Of a stretch of DNA of 64,000 nt, positions 18,580 through 28,442 are shown one piece after another. The stretch lies in assembly GCA_023426145.1 (NCBI GenBank), contig JAFABG010000006.1, positions 1 to 64,000 on the forward strand, given 5' to 3'. The DNA comes from Bacteroidota bacterium (GTDB taxonomy: Bacteria; Bacteroidota; Bacteroidia; Bacteroidales; Bacteroidaceae). Below the pieces are notes generated by a model. The model saw only the letters and a list, made by a program, of their open reading frames with translations, was not told the DNA's origin and did not search any database. Within the stretch, counting starts at the first letter, position 1, and each line of letters opens with the position of its first letter. The translations under genes were made by a program, and so were the position numbers.

Positions 18580-19581
18580 TTATTTACTTAAAGGCTGATT
18601 TGTTGCATTTCCACTAGTTGGTTTAGCAATGGTTTCCCTCATGGAAGTATCTGCTTCGATATTTTTCATTCGGTAATAATCCATAATGCCTAAATTACCA
18701 CTTCGGAATGCTTCGGCCATAGCTTTAGGTACTTCAGCTTCAGCTTCGATAACTTTAGCACGTGCTTCTTGTGCTTTAGCTTTCATCTCCTGTTCAGAAG
18801 CTACAGCCATAGCGCGACGCTCTTCGGCTTTTGCCTGAGCTATATTTTTATCTGCATTTGCTTGGTCGATTTGCAATGCTGCACCGATGTTTTTACCGAT
18901 GTCAATGTCCGCAATATCGATAGATAGAATTTCAAAAGCAGTTCCGGCGTCCAATCCTTTACGTAGAACAAGCTTGGATATAGAATCTGGATTTTCCAAT
19001 ACCGACTTGTGGTTCTCTGATGAGCCGATAGATGAAACGATACCTTCGCCAACACGGGCTAGAATCGTATCTTCTCCTGCTCCACCAACCAATTGGCGAA
19101 TATTGGCACGTACGGTAACACGAGCTTTAGCAATGAGCTGAATACCATCTTTAGCCACTGCAGTTACAGGTGGGGTGTCAATCACTTTGGGGTTTACAGA
19201 CATTTGCACTGCTTCGAACACATCACGTCCAGCAAGGTCAATAGCCGTAGCCATTTGGAAAGGTAGTTCAATGTTTGCCTTCGAAGCCGAAACAAGGGCA
19301 TGAACCACTTTTTCAACATGTCCTCCTGCCAGATAATGGGCTTCCAGTTCATCACGCGTAATGCTTCTTAAACCAGCTTTGTGAGCTTCAATCATTCCTG
19401 GTACGATGATGTACGGCGGAACATTACGTATACGCATTAGAAATAGTTGTATCAGTGAGATGTTTACTCCTGAAACCTTAGCCGACAACCAAAGGAAGAA
19501 CGGCACATAGTGGAAAAATATTATCAGAAAGATAATACCTCCGGCTATGAGAAAAATAGGTAAGTACATAGATGATTCCAT
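18580..19581 (-). CDS. floA: Flotillin-like protein FloA
   Basis: A 333-residue membrane scaffold protein of the UPF0365/FloA family, associated with ordered membrane microdomains. One N-terminal hydrophobic hairpin (residues ~7-35) precedes a long SPFH-like region (VPPYIIVPGMIEAHKAG, and MSVNPKVIDTPPVTAVAKDG). A charged Ala/Glu/Lys-rich coiled-coil follows at ~225-290. The stretch IGAALQIDQANADKNIAQAK is typical. It sits directly after nfeD, the usual partner. M5 is an alternative start. Confidence 0.93.
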   Translation of the reverse strand: MESSMYLPIFLIAGGIIFLIIFFHYVPFFLWLSAKVSGVNISLIQLFLMRIRNVPPYIIVPGMIEAHKAGLRSITRDELEAHYLAGGHVEKVVHALVSASKANIELPFQMATAIDLAGRDVFEAVQMSVNPKVIDTPPVTAVAKDGIQLIAKARVTVRANIRQLVGGAGEDTILARVGEGIVSSIGSSENHKSVLENPDSISKLVLRKGLDAGTAFEILSIDIADIDIGKNIGAALQIDQANADKNIAQAKAEERRAMAVASEQEMKAKAQEARAKVIEAEAEVPKAMAEAFRSGNLGIMDYYRMKNIEADTSMRETIAKPTSGNATNQPLSK

Positions 19582-19608
19582 TTGATAGTTAGTATTAAGT
19601 GAATATTA

Positions 19609-20076
19609 TCAAGTGTGTTTCTCAACAAGGATCGTGCCGTCTGTTATCCGACGTACGATGATAGGCGTTTTCTCATTTAGGAAACCATCCGTAGATTTAA
19701 CTTCCACGATTTTTCCATTGATTTCGGCGTATCCGATTTGAGCTAGACGAGTTGTGCTTATACCGGTATCACCAACATTTATGCTTTTTTCGGCTGTTTT
19801 ATCTACTGTTGAGTCGATATTTTTTTTCAAAGCCAGTTTATCAAGCATTTTGGAACGCATAAACCAAATTAGTGCTCCGATGCAAGCCAGTGCGGATACA
19901 CCTAAAGTAACAAAACCTCCGGCAGTTCCCAGATTCGCAAATGCGTAGTAGTTCGCATAGAGGATGCAAACCAATCCAGAGATTCCTGCAAGGCTGATAC
20001 CTGGTATGACGAATAATTCAACTAAAAACAGGATGACTGCTACAATAATCAGTACTGAGATAATGAGTATATCCAT
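19609..20076 (-). CDS. NfeD-like membrane protein
   Basis: A 155-residue NfeD family protein of the short type lacking the protease domain. Two to three hydrophobic segments fill residues 1-75. The C-terminal OB-like NfeD domain (VGDTGISTTRLAQIGYAEING, then VEVKSTDGFLNEKTPIIVRRI) faces the cytoplasm. NfeD and FloA are commonly co-encoded and thought to work together at the membrane. Genes are 12 bp (upstream) and 27 bp (downstream) apart. Confidence 0.9.
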   Translation of the reverse strand: MDILIISVLIIVAVILFLVELFVIPGISLAGISGLVCILYANYYAFANLGTAGGFVTLGVSALACIGALIWFMRSKMLDKLALKKNIDSTVDKTAEKSINVGDTGISTTRLAQIGYAEINGKIVEVKSTDGFLNEKTPIIVRRITDGTILVEKHT

Positions 20077-20088
20077 AGTTTTAAATGA

Positions 20089-21516
20089 TTAAGATTTCGT
20101 TTTTTCAGTGTTGCGTACATTCATTTCAAGTGTACTTAGTTCTTTGTCCATTTGGAGAATTCTTTTTTCCAAATCAAGAATGCCGGGAGTTAGTTTTTCC
20201 TTCTCTTGTTTGTTCCCGCTTGTATATTGCTGGCGCAGATCGTTCAGCCTTTCTTCCTGTTGTATGTAGTCTTTCTTAAGCTGGCGGTAGCGAAGGAAAA
20301 GTTGCTTGGCAGCAGGGGATTGGAAATCGTCAAGTGAATTATAAGTTGTGCTGTCGTCAATTATAAACTCAAAATCAACTACACGTCTAACTTTTGGTTT
20401 CTGGTTTATGGCAGCTTCAAGACGTTGCTGTGCTTCGGTCACTGCGTTTTTATCTTTCCATGTTTCTTTCAATGAATGAATTTGGGCAAGCCTAATCATT
20501 TGCTGTGGATCCATGGATTCATAATTATAAGTTTGTTTCGAGCTATTTGGAATAAATACGTAAATGCAAACTTTTCCTTCTGGCTGAAAGCGATCAGAAG
20601 CGAACCAACCTAGATTGTTGTATTCGTCTATAACATACATGTAGTCGTTATAGGGCGAATTGAAAGGCATACCCACATTCTCAGGCATCAAATAAGTGTC
20701 GGTGTTGGTATTATAGCGAGTGACAAAGATATCATATCCTCCCAAACCTTCACCATCGGTAGCATAGTAAATTGTGATGCCATCAGACAAGACGAACGGA
20801 TAGTTAGCATTTCCCGATTCGTTAATGTTCCCCGGAAGAGGACGTCCATTACTCCACTCGTTAATTAGTTTGTTTTTCGATAGAATATCTAGATTCTTTT
20901 TTTCACCGGGTTCGCTGTAGTATACTTTGTTGCCGATTTCAGTCTCGTAAACCGTTCCGGGATGATTCCCTTCCGTTTTGAAGAACTCATTAAAAGTGTA
21001 TAGATTCCCTGACTCTTCACTGAGTTTGTAAGTGCTGAGGAATCCTTTTTTATCTACCACAAAACTGTCGATGATACATACATCTTCAACTCCTTTTAGC
21101 ATTCTAAGATCCGATTTGCTCTTATCTAAAAGTTGCTCGGCATCTTCAGTCGGTTTTTTCCGTTTGGTAAGGTCGGAAATGTAGTCTTCTAGACATTCAA
21201 CTGCGTCTTCGAAACGGTAAACTTGATTGTAAGCTTCCCCAAGGTAGAACTGTGCACCCGATACCCGGCGTTTCACTGCTGTTTCCAAATATTTTACCGC
21301 TTCTTCCGATTCCCCTGTTTTCAAGCAACATACGCCATACCAATAGCTATAATTGGCGTTGTTGGGTTGGCTTTTAGCATATTTACCGAACACGGGTTTT
21401 GCCTCTTCGTATCCACCTTTGGAAAATAAAGTGCGAGCCTGCTCTAAAGTTTGGGCGGAGATTCCACTCCAAAATAAGCTACAGATAAAGAACAATATAT
21501 ATCTTCTATTCCTCAT
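20089..21516 (-). CDS. TPR and PD40-repeat protein
   Basis: A 475-residue exported protein (signal peptide ending near SGISAQ, residue ~21). Residues ~22-120 hold tetratricopeptide repeats (EQARTLFSKGGYEEAKPVF; EAVKYLETAVKRRVSGAQFYLGE). Residues ~235-330 are PD40/WD40-like (YYATDGEGLGGYDIFVTRY; GWFASDRFQPEGKVCIYVF). The C-terminus is coiled coil (~410-475). The same TPR plus PD40 layout occurs in Bacteroidetes envelope proteins, without the OmpA domain here. It is first in the operon with nfeD and floA. The periplasmic scaffolding role is inferred. Confidence 0.8.
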   Translation of the reverse strand: MRNRRYILFFICSLFWSGISAQTLEQARTLFSKGGYEEAKPVFGKYAKSQPNNANYSYWYGVCCLKTGESEEAVKYLETAVKRRVSGAQFYLGEAYNQVYRFEDAVECLEDYISDLTKRKKPTEDAEQLLDKSKSDLRMLKGVEDVCIIDSFVVDKKGFLSTYKLSEESGNLYTFNEFFKTEGNHPGTVYETEIGNKVYYSEPGEKKNLDILSKNKLINEWSNGRPLPGNINESGNANYPFVLSDGITIYYATDGEGLGGYDIFVTRYNTNTDTYLMPENVGMPFNSPYNDYMYVIDEYNNLGWFASDRFQPEGKVCIYVFIPNSSKQTYNYESMDPQQMIRLAQIHSLKETWKDKNAVTEAQQRLEAAINQKPKVRRVVDFEFIIDDSTTYNSLDDFQSPAAKQLFLRYRQLKKDYIQQEERLNDLRQQYTSGNKQEKEKLTPGILDLEKRILQMDKELSTLEMNVRNTEKTKS

Positions 21517-21546
21517 TTTTTATCATTAATCTTTGTATCAATTGTT

Positions 21547-21554
21547 CAAAAGTA
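21547..21554 (-). promoter_or_regulatory. -7 promoter box of the TPR-nfeD-floA operon
   Basis: TACTTTTG on the minus strand, about 30 bp before the ATG at 21,516, divergent from the ttcA promoter. Confidence 0.6.
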
Positions 21555-21627
21555 CAAATTTATTGGAAATAAACCCTTTTTAAAAGATTCTATTATGTTA
21601 ATTCTTCTTTAAATCATTCTTTTCGCT

Positions 21628-21635
21628 TACTTTTG
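21628..21635 (+). promoter_or_regulatory. -7 promoter box of ttcA
   Basis: TACTTTTG. It overlaps an upstream in-frame ATG at 21,633, so translation must start later, at 21,654. Confidence 0.65.
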
Positions 21636-21653
21636 CAGCCGATTTTTGAAACT

Positions 21654-22400
21654 ATGGCGAAATTTACAGAAGAAGAAAAGACTATCCGCCGCATTGAGCG
21701 GAGATTTAATAAAGGAGTGGTGCAGTACAAGCTGATTGAAGAAGGAGATAAAATCCTCATCGGGTTGTCGGGGGGAAAAGATTCGTTGGCACTTGTCGAG
21801 CTTTTAGGCAAGCGTTCACAGATTTATAAGCCTCGATTCTCTGTCATTGCTGTACATGTGGTGATGAAAAATATTCCTTATAAAAGTGATGCTGCATATT
21901 TGAAAGCATATTGTGAGTCGTATGGTGTCCCTTTTGTTAGCTACGAAACATCGTTTGATCCTACCACCGATACGCGCAAATCTCCTTGCTTCCTTTGTTC
22001 ATGGAATCGGAGAAAAGCGCTGTTTACAGTTGCTAAGGAGCAGGGGTGTAATAAGATTGCTTTGGGTCATCACATGGACGATATCTTGGAAACCCTGTTG
22101 ATGAACATTACCTATCAGGGTGCATTCAGTACGATGCCTCCACGTTTGGTGATGAAGAAATTCGATATGACAATTATCCGGCCGATGTGCTTGGTTCATG
22201 AGGCTGATTTGATTGAATTAGCTTCATTGCATAACTATAGGAAGCAAGTTAAGAATTGTCCTTATGAATCACAATCTAGCCGAAGTGATATGAAGGGGGT
22301 CTTGCGACAATTGGAAGCTATGAATCCCGAGGCACGTTATAGCCTATGGGGTAGCATGACGAATGTGCAAGAAGAATTATTGCCAGATCAAATCGATTGA
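21654..22400 (+). CDS. ttcA: tRNA 2-thiocytidine biosynthesis protein TtcA
   Basis: A 248-residue PP-loop ATP pyrophosphatase that thiolates C32 of tRNA using an iron-sulfur cluster. The PP-loop SGGKDSLALVELL is at ~38-50. The cluster-binding CFLC lies near residue 112, and a third Cys in KNCPYES near 201. GHHMDDILETLLMN is a further family hallmark. The start follows the -7 box. The stop is followed 16 bp later by a small membrane protein gene, probably cotranscribed. Confidence 0.9.
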   Translation: MAKFTEEEKTIRRIERRFNKGVVQYKLIEEGDKILIGLSGGKDSLALVELLGKRSQIYKPRFSVIAVHVVMKNIPYKSDAAYLKAYCESYGVPFVSYETSFDPTTDTRKSPCFLCSWNRRKALFTVAKEQGCNKIALGHHMDDILETLLMNITYQGAFSTMPPRLVMKKFDMTIIRPMCLVHEADLIELASLHNYRKQVKNCPYESQSSRSDMKGVLRQLEAMNPEARYSLWGSMTNVQEELLPDQID

Positions 22401-22416
22401 TTTTAAAGTAGGTGTT

Positions 22417-22788
22417 ATGAAAGGATTATATACCATTTTATTACTAATTGTGTCAAATGTCTTTATGACTTTTGCCTGGTATGGCCATTTGAAATTGAAG
22501 CAGGAATACTCTTGGTTTTCAGCTCTTCCTTTAATTGGCGTTATTACTTTTAGTTGGGCGATCGCTTTTTTTGAGTATTCTTGCCAAATACCGGCCAATC
22601 GGATTGGGTTTATCGGTAATGGTGGTCCATTTTCACTAATGCAGTTGAAGGTGATTCAAGAGGTGATCACACTAATCATTTTTACAGTATTCACCACGCT
22701 TTTCTTTAAGGGAGAATCTTTACATTGGAATCATTTGGCAGCATTCCTTTGCTTGATAGCGGCGGTTTATTTTGTATTTATGAAGTAG
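22417..22788 (+). CDS. DMT-like small membrane protein (DUF486 family)
   Basis: A 123-residue protein with four predicted membrane helices. The ATG at 22,417 gives the usual length of the DUF486 family. Characteristic segments are SNVFMTFAWYGHLK, SWAIAFFEYSCQIPANRIG and FSLMQLKVIQEVITL. It resembles half of a drug/metabolite transporter; the substrate is unknown. Confidence 0.85.
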   Translation: MKGLYTILLLIVSNVFMTFAWYGHLKLKQEYSWFSALPLIGVITFSWAIAFFEYSCQIPANRIGFIGNGGPFSLMQLKVIQEVITLIIFTVFTTLFFKGESLHWNHLAAFLCLIAAVYFVFMK

Positions 22789-22826
22789 CAGCTAAAAGAA
22801 AATATATTTTTAGTTTCTCAACTTGT

Positions 22827-25163
22827 TTACATTCTATCTTGAATTTCAGAATTAGTATATCTTTTACCAGAGAGTTTGGCTCCTAAAATATAGGTTATAG
22901 CTAATTTGACAGTAGGATAATTATAGGTGTTGTTAAATGTCATTTTAAAATGGGTTGAATTAACATTCCCCTTTACATTGGAGGCTAATATGCTATTGCA
23001 GCTTAAGGCTATCTTTAGCTTATTCTTCAGCAAACTGCATTGCCCTCCGAAATCAATATTGTAGGTACTTTGTAAGTCCGTTGTAGCCAAATTCTCAGGT
23101 GTAGAATAAGAACCATTTAGCCAGCCGGTTAAAGTCTTCTCTTTATTCAAGAAAAAGCTGGTGTTAATCATTACTATGTACGATAAGGAATTTCGCGTAG
23201 GAATGGTATATAATGAGCTTGACTTCGATTTCTCATAGTTAATTCCGTGAATTAAAAAGATTTGCATCCAATTTAGTTTATTGAAAAAATAGGAGTTGTT
23301 GATGCCCATAGTATGTGTGTCCAAAACATTATCCCAAAACGTGTGGATGGTCAAATCAGACGGATCTGCTCTTTGCACTTGAGTAAAGCCATTTGTTTTG
23401 TATGAGTAAAAACCATCGATGCTAAAATTTCCTTTCAGCGTATATCCTAAATTCAGCTTGTATGTATAAGCAGGTTTTAAATCCGGTTTTCCCGACACAG
23501 TGGAGTACTTGTTTGTGTATAATACAAATGGATTTATATTGCGAAAACTTGGTCTAGAGATGCGACTTGATAAACTTAAATTAAATTGATGATATTTGTG
23601 TGGTTTATACCCAAGATAAAGAGTTGGGAAAAGTCGGGTGTATTTTTCACTCTTTTCTCCCTTGGTATAAGTGTGCTCAAGTCTCAATCCGGATTTAAAT
23701 GTCAATTTACGACTAAATGTTTTACTGACTTCGGCGTACAATGCATAGATGTTTTCTGTGAAGAAGAAAACATCATTTTGTTCTTCAAGCAATGGTTGAT
23801 TATAATAGTCTATTTGATTCTTAGTTTTTGCATGTGAGAATTTGGCTCCCCAGTTAATAGTATACTTATTATAAGGTAAGATAAAATCAACTGAAGAAGT
23901 AACTGCATTTATATTGCGGTTATTATCATTGTTAAAGCCATAGTTCCCTCCAATATGATCCATTGAAGGATTATATGTTTTAGACGAGAATCTTTTCTCG
24001 GACTGAAAGGTGGAATGTAAATAATCTAAATCAAAATGGACTTTTTTCCCAAGAGTATCAATCTTTATGTCTGAATACATGCCAACTCGGTAGCTTTCGT
24101 TTGTCACGTCATTAGGATTCTCGGATAATAGCAACGAATCTAATTGAAACGCTGCTTTAGAATAAAACCCCGATTCTCCATCCATATTGCTTTTACTATT
24201 GTTTTTATTGTAGTAAGCTAATGCACCCACTGTTGCTTTAGGGTCTATTTGATAATCTACATTTCCTCTGAGGTTGTAAATCTTGTTTTTGCTGATTGAA
24301 TTGGATGAGCTTTTTCTGTTATAAGATTCGTATTCTTCTTGATTTCTCTCTTTGTATCGTGACTTGCCTAAATTCCCATAAGCATTTAAAAGAATGTTGA
24401 ATCGATTTTTATTGTATATAAAATTGGCGTTTGCTGTGTTTGTGTGATAGTTATCATAGCTATACGCATAATTTATGGTTGTACTCATATAATCAATTCT
24501 GGCTTTCTTCAGTTTTATGTTTAAAATTCCGGCGCTTCCTTCAGCGTCAAATTTTGACGAAGGAGTTGTCATTACTTCTATTTTATCTACTTGCTCTGCC
24601 TGATAACTTTTTAAAAGGATGATAAACTCCTTGGAACTCATCTTTTGTTCTCTACCATTAATTAAGATTTTTACGCCTTGCTGCCCTAATATGCTGACTT
24701 CATCATTGGTGACAATAACGCCTGGTACATTCTTTAAAATATCTAATGCATCATTACTGCTCGGTGCTATTTGGCTTCCATCAAAAATAATTTTATCAGC
24801 CTCTCTTCTCACCAGTGGAGACTTTGAGGTTACAACAACTTCATTTAGCGCATAATTATCCATGTTCATATAAAAGTTCTGTTGCAGGTCTTGTTTTGTA
24901 AGAATTATCTTTCTGAAAATTTCTTCCAATCCTATGGCTCTGATATGTATTATATATTCTCCGGGTGCCATGCTGATGGAATAATACCCTTGAGGATTAA
25001 CAACAGTTCCTTTAATAAAAGTGCTGTCATTTGAAAGAATAAGAACATTAGCATAATCTATAACCTGATCATTTTTATCTCGAATCGTTCCATGAAGTAA
25101 ACTCTTTTGGGCATGAATATTGGAAAATACTAAAGTTAATATAAGTAATATGAATGCTCTCAT
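22827..25163 (-). CDS. Outer-membrane beta-barrel protein (TonB-receptor-like)
   Basis: A 778-residue protein starting at ATG 25,163, which gives a clean signal peptide (MRAFILLILTLVFSNIHAQ). Residues ~20-105 form a carboxypeptidase-regulatory-like domain (LLHGTIRDKNDQVIDYANV). A plug-like domain follows (~115-215: LNEVVVTSKSPLVRREADKI, LDILKNVPGVIV), then the OMP_b-brl_3 type beta-barrel to the C-terminus. No TonB box is obvious. No SusD or anti-sigma partner is adjacent, so the ligand is unknown. The upstream 25,164-25,464 holds no gene. Confidence 0.85.
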   Translation of the reverse strand: MRAFILLILTLVFSNIHAQKSLLHGTIRDKNDQVIDYANVLILSNDSTFIKGTVVNPQGYYSISMAPGEYIIHIRAIGLEEIFRKIILTKQDLQQNFYMNMDNYALNEVVVTSKSPLVRREADKIIFDGSQIAPSSNDALDILKNVPGVIVTNDEVSILGQQGVKILINGREQKMSSKEFIILLKSYQAEQVDKIEVMTTPSSKFDAEGSAGILNIKLKKARIDYMSTTINYAYSYDNYHTNTANANFIYNKNRFNILLNAYGNLGKSRYKERNQEEYESYNRKSSSNSISKNKIYNLRGNVDYQIDPKATVGALAYYNKNNSKSNMDGESGFYSKAAFQLDSLLLSENPNDVTNESYRVGMYSDIKIDTLGKKVHFDLDYLHSTFQSEKRFSSKTYNPSMDHIGGNYGFNNDNNRNINAVTSSVDFILPYNKYTINWGAKFSHAKTKNQIDYYNQPLLEEQNDVFFFTENIYALYAEVSKTFSRKLTFKSGLRLEHTYTKGEKSEKYTRLFPTLYLGYKPHKYHQFNLSLSSRISRPSFRNINPFVLYTNKYSTVSGKPDLKPAYTYKLNLGYTLKGNFSIDGFYSYKTNGFTQVQRADPSDLTIHTFWDNVLDTHTMGINNSYFFNKLNWMQIFLIHGINYEKSKSSSLYTIPTRNSLSYIVMINTSFFLNKEKTLTGWLNGSYSTPENLATTDLQSTYNIDFGGQCSLLKNKLKIALSCNSILASNVKGNVNSTHFKMTFNNTYNYPTVKLAITYILGAKLSGKRYTNSEIQDRM

Positions 25164-25464
25164 TTTAATATAGATTTTAATGTCGCTTACTCTCATTCTT
25201 TTGGGCTTCAAATTTGTCAAGATTATATTTTTATTATATACGAAGATGTTTGTTTACTTTGATTTGATGATTCAATTTACGATTTCATCTTTTTTTATGC
25301 ATTATTCGCTTCAAAATTAATCAATTATTTGAAATTTATGTCATTTAGTTTGACTAAACATTCTAATTTGACTTTAAATTTTAACTGTTATGTTTTTTAG
25401 TAGCTCCTGCTAATAAGGTTTAATGTGTAGGCATTATTAAGTAGAAATAAGGATTGGCTAGATA

Positions 25465-25503
25465 TAAAAAACACCTCCTTCTCAGCGAACTGTGAAGGAG
25501 GTG
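25465..25503 (-). terminator. Terminator of the DUF4199-to-apbE operon
   Basis: A 10-bp perfect stem, CACCTCCTTC/GAAGGAGGTG, followed on the minus strand by six T residues, 26 bp after the apbE stop. Confidence 0.9.
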
Positions 25504-25528
25504 AATAAGGAATGGCGTGAAATAAGTT

Positions 25529-26539
25529 CTATTTCGCCATATACTTTTTCATACCTTTGGTATAGTAAGTTTTGAATGATCCGTTCTCACCACTATAAAT
25601 AAAATAAGCTTCTATTGCGGAATCTTTTTGGCAGAAAGCTTCAGCTTTTTCTAAGCCCATAACCATGAAAGCTGTGGCTAGTGCATCTGCTGTCATGCAG
25701 TCTTTAGCAATGACGGTTGACGAAAGGATGCTGTGTTGTACCGGATATCCAGTTCGCGGATCTATAGTGTGAGCGTATTTTTTTCCGTCTTTATAATAGA
25801 AGTTTCTATAGTTTCCAGAGGTGGCCATCCCTAAATCGCTGAGCTTAAGCACTGTCTCAATCTCTTGATTCATTGATAAAGAATCGTCTATAGGCTTGTT
25901 TACCCCTATACGCCATAGTCCGTCTTTAGGGTTTTTACCTTTTACTACAATTTCGCCCCCTATGTCGACCATATAATTTTTGATACCCTTTCGATCGAGC
26001 AAACGTGCTACCACATCAACGGCATATCCTTTAGCCACAGCACTGCAATCTAGCATGGTGCGAGGATCTTGTTTAATTACTTTCCCGTCTTTCAATGCTA
26101 TTTTGGAGTAGCCAATAACTTGCATCAGGCTATCTATCATTAGCGAATCGGGGAAGGCTCCTTTTTTAAACCCAAATCCCCAAGCATTGACTAGCGGTGC
26201 TACAGTGATATCAAAAGCTCCGTCTGTTTGACGGGAGATTTCCATAGAGCGGTTGAAGCAATTTTGAAAGAGGCTGTCAGTCTCAATGTCTTCATTACGG
26301 TTGACACGGCTAATCACTGAGCTATCGTTAAATGGAGATAGAGAAAAATCGAAACGTTTTAGCTCTTCTTCAATATCCGGCTTAAGATCTCCATCATGCT
26401 GATAGGTGATTTGATATACTGTGCCGAATACTAAACCGCGAACACTGTTATATTCTCCTTTTTGATTATGCCTAGCCAGTATCCAGATGGTCCCTAAAAG
26501 GAGAAGGGCTAGCCAAAGAAAACTTTTTTTTGCTTTCAT
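25529..26539 (-). CDS. apbE: FAD:protein FMN transferase ApbE
   Basis: A 336-residue membrane-anchored enzyme that attaches FMN to threonines of flavoproteins such as Nqr/Rnf subunits. It has an N-terminal membrane anchor (~6-22) and then the ApbE fold: FGTVYQITYQ, FSLSPFNDSSVISRVNR, DCSAVAKGYAVDVVA, and the metal/FAD-site signature HTIDPRTGYPVQ. MTADALATAFMVMG is a further family motif. It lies 13 bp after mntP, last in its operon. Confidence 0.92.
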   Translation of the reverse strand: MKAKKSFLWLALLLLGTIWILARHNQKGEYNSVRGLVFGTVYQITYQHDGDLKPDIEEELKRFDFSLSPFNDSSVISRVNRNEDIETDSLFQNCFNRSMEISRQTDGAFDITVAPLVNAWGFGFKKGAFPDSLMIDSLMQVIGYSKIALKDGKVIKQDPRTMLDCSAVAKGYAVDVVARLLDRKGIKNYMVDIGGEIVVKGKNPKDGLWRIGVNKPIDDSLSMNQEIETVLKLSDLGMATSGNYRNFYYKDGKKYAHTIDPRTGYPVQHSILSSTVIAKDCMTADALATAFMVMGLEKAEAFCQKDSAIEAYFIYSGENGSFKTYYTKGMKKYMAK

Positions 26540-26552
26540 ATTTTTATCTATT

Positions 26553-27134
26553 TTACTGTAAGATTAGATGTTCTACTAATATCTTCAAGCCGATGGCAAC
26601 AAGGATTATTCCTCCCCATAGTTCGGCTTTTAATTTGCGTGCTAAACCACAACCACATTGAATGCCAAAGATAAGCCCCAAAAGCGAAAGTACAAATGAT
26701 ACAACCCCAATAATAAGGATGGGGGAGATAATTTGTGTGTAGCTTTTCATTCCTAGAAAAGCAAAGGATACACCTACTGCCAGTGCATCGATGCTTGTGG
26801 CTACAGCCATGGTGAATACCACTTTGGGGCTGGCTGGATTGAATGTTTGCCTACAATCTTCATCCTTGAATGATTCGATGATCATTCGACCGCCTAAAAT
26901 GGATAGAATTCCAAAGGCTATCCAGTGGTCTACACTTTCAATAAGGTGGCTAAAAGTTCTTGCACAACTCCATCCTATAAATGGCATTATGGCTTGAAAT
27001 AAACCAAATGCAAAAGCCATCACTAGCATTGGTTTCCATTGAACACGTTTTAAAATAATACCGCTTGCAATTGAAACAGCGAAACAATCCATCGCTAAGC
27101 CAACTGCAAGTATCCAGATTTCTAGTCCTGTCAT
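26553..27134 (-). CDS. mntP: Manganese efflux pump MntP
   Basis: A 193-residue membrane protein with six predicted helices in two repeats. VGLAMDCFAVSIASG and VATSIDALAVGVSFAFLG are the paired motifs whose Asp residues are needed for Mn2+ export. The cotranscribed neighbours (6 bp and 13 bp gaps) do not suggest a metal-specific operon. No yybP-ykoY riboswitch is visible nearby. Confidence 0.9.
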   Translation of the reverse strand: MTGLEIWILAVGLAMDCFAVSIASGIILKRVQWKPMLVMAFAFGLFQAIMPFIGWSCARTFSHLIESVDHWIAFGILSILGGRMIIESFKDEDCRQTFNPASPKVVFTMAVATSIDALAVGVSFAFLGMKSYTQIISPILIIGVVSFVLSLLGLIFGIQCGCGLARKLKAELWGGIILVAIGLKILVEHLILQ

Positions 27135-27140
27135 TAGTCT

Positions 27141-27938
27141 TTAAAGAGGTAATTGATAAATGAGGGAATATGTGATTCCCATATTGTTTGACTTGTATTT
27201 TCCATAACCGGGCACGTACCATGGGTTCGCAAACTGATTGGTCGACGCACTGGTCTTATATTTCATGCGGACTGCCCAGCCCATGTTGAAGTTTTTATAT
27301 ATACGTACTTTTACTCCAAGCACAACTTCGAACCATTGCATAGATCCTTTCATGTTTGTGTGATTGAACGGAACACTTCCACCCCAATAGCTATCTTCCA
27401 AGCTTGGGTTGCCAATGCTTCCTCCCCAAATGGGTTCATCAACTGGCAAGGTACTTACATCATACTTGAAGGAAGTGAATGCATATCGAAAACCTACATA
27501 CAAATAGCTGTTTTTTTCTTTCTTTTTGGCCATCGTATTGTAGTCTACGCCAATTCTGAAGAATGGGGCAGCTTTGCTTTTATAATGTATTCCCTTTTCG
27601 TTCCAAGCATCCGTTCCTCCCACACCGAGTTCAAGGGTAGGGATGAATTTGTTTTTCAGATTAACTCCTATACTGAGTTCGGAACTGACGAAATCGCTAC
27701 CTAGAAGTTTGCTGCCTATTCCATACACGTCCACACCAAGATAGGTTCCGTTGTAAAACGGAATCGTGTCTACCTTGGCCACTTCTCTTTTCTTTGGATC
27801 TCTTTTCTGCACCTGAGTGGGACGGCGTTGCTGTGCCAGCGTAGGAACAGTTATAGAAAAGAGGCAAAGAGCACTAGTTAAAACTAGAAGGCGTGCGGTC
27901 GCGATACCTGTAAAATATTTGTAAATTCTCAATTGCAT
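27141..27938 (-). CDS. DUF6048-like secreted protein
   Basis: A 265-residue protein with a signal peptide (cleavage near TLAQQ, residue ~36), a short Lys/Arg-rich linker and a beta-rich body. Repeated amphipathic strands ending in YSLIYQLPL suggest a small outer-membrane barrel. The 5' end overlaps the preceding gene by 65 bp. I recall this as the DUF6048 family, which sits next to DUF6452 in Bacteroides; the number is from memory. Confidence 0.65.
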   Translation of the reverse strand: MQLRIYKYFTGIATARLLVLTSALCLFSITVPTLAQQRRPTQVQKRDPKKREVAKVDTIPFYNGTYLGVDVYGIGSKLLGSDFVSSELSIGVNLKNKFIPTLELGVGGTDAWNEKGIHYKSKAAPFFRIGVDYNTMAKKKEKNSYLYVGFRYAFTSFKYDVSTLPVDEPIWGGSIGNPSLEDSYWGGSVPFNHTNMKGSMQWFEVVLGVKVRIYKNFNMGWAVRMKYKTSASTNQFANPWYVPGYGKYKSNNMGITYSLIYQLPL

Positions 27939-28422
27939 TCGTATTGGCTTCTTTATTTTGTATATGGAGTGAATCGATCTTCTCTTGAAGTGCAGTCTTC
28001 CTAGGATTGCCGAATCGGGCCTTGAGTATATTTTGTTTCATCATATATCCGCATTCCATAGATTGAAAATAGGAGATGTTTTCTTGTATGATGTATAAAG
28101 TATCAACATCGTTTGCCACCTGTAGATTATAGTGGAAAATGAACACGGTAGTGTCGCTGGTATATCTTAGCGGTAACATTAGCTTGTTCACATTCTTTTC
28201 GTTGTTAAGAATGATAGAGTCGGTGCCAAGGGCAGTGATGGTGAGTGAATCTAGCGTGTCGTTAATAGCTCTGTCGGTAATCTCGTCTATGGTACGTAGG
28301 GTGCAATACATCATAGGACGTCCTGACAAAGAACAGTCATTTTCGTCTGCACACGAGACGCCTACGCTTAAACCAGCACCTATAAGGATGAATATTAGAG
28401 AGAAGCGAATTAAATTTTTCAT
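27874..28422 (-). CDS. DUF6452-like lipoprotein
   Basis: A 182-residue protein whose signal peptide ends in VGVSCADEND, a lipobox-like Cys at ~24 with acidic residues after it. The body has paired beta segments (DTLDSLTITALGTDSIIL; TVFIFHYNLQVANDVDTLYI) typical of this Bacteroidetes-only family. Its gene overlaps the next by 65 bp, so the two are translationally coupled and probably work together at the outer membrane. Role unknown. Confidence 0.65.
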   Translation of the reverse strand: MKNLIRFSLIFILIGAGLSVGVSCADENDCSLSGRPMMYCTLRTIDEITDRAINDTLDSLTITALGTDSIILNNEKNVNKLMLPLRYTSDTTVFIFHYNLQVANDVDTLYIIQENISYFQSMECGYMMKQNILKARFGNPRKTALQEKIDSLHIQNKEANTNAIENLQIFYRYRDRTPSSFN

Positions 28423-28442
28423 AATCGGTTATTGAGTGTGAA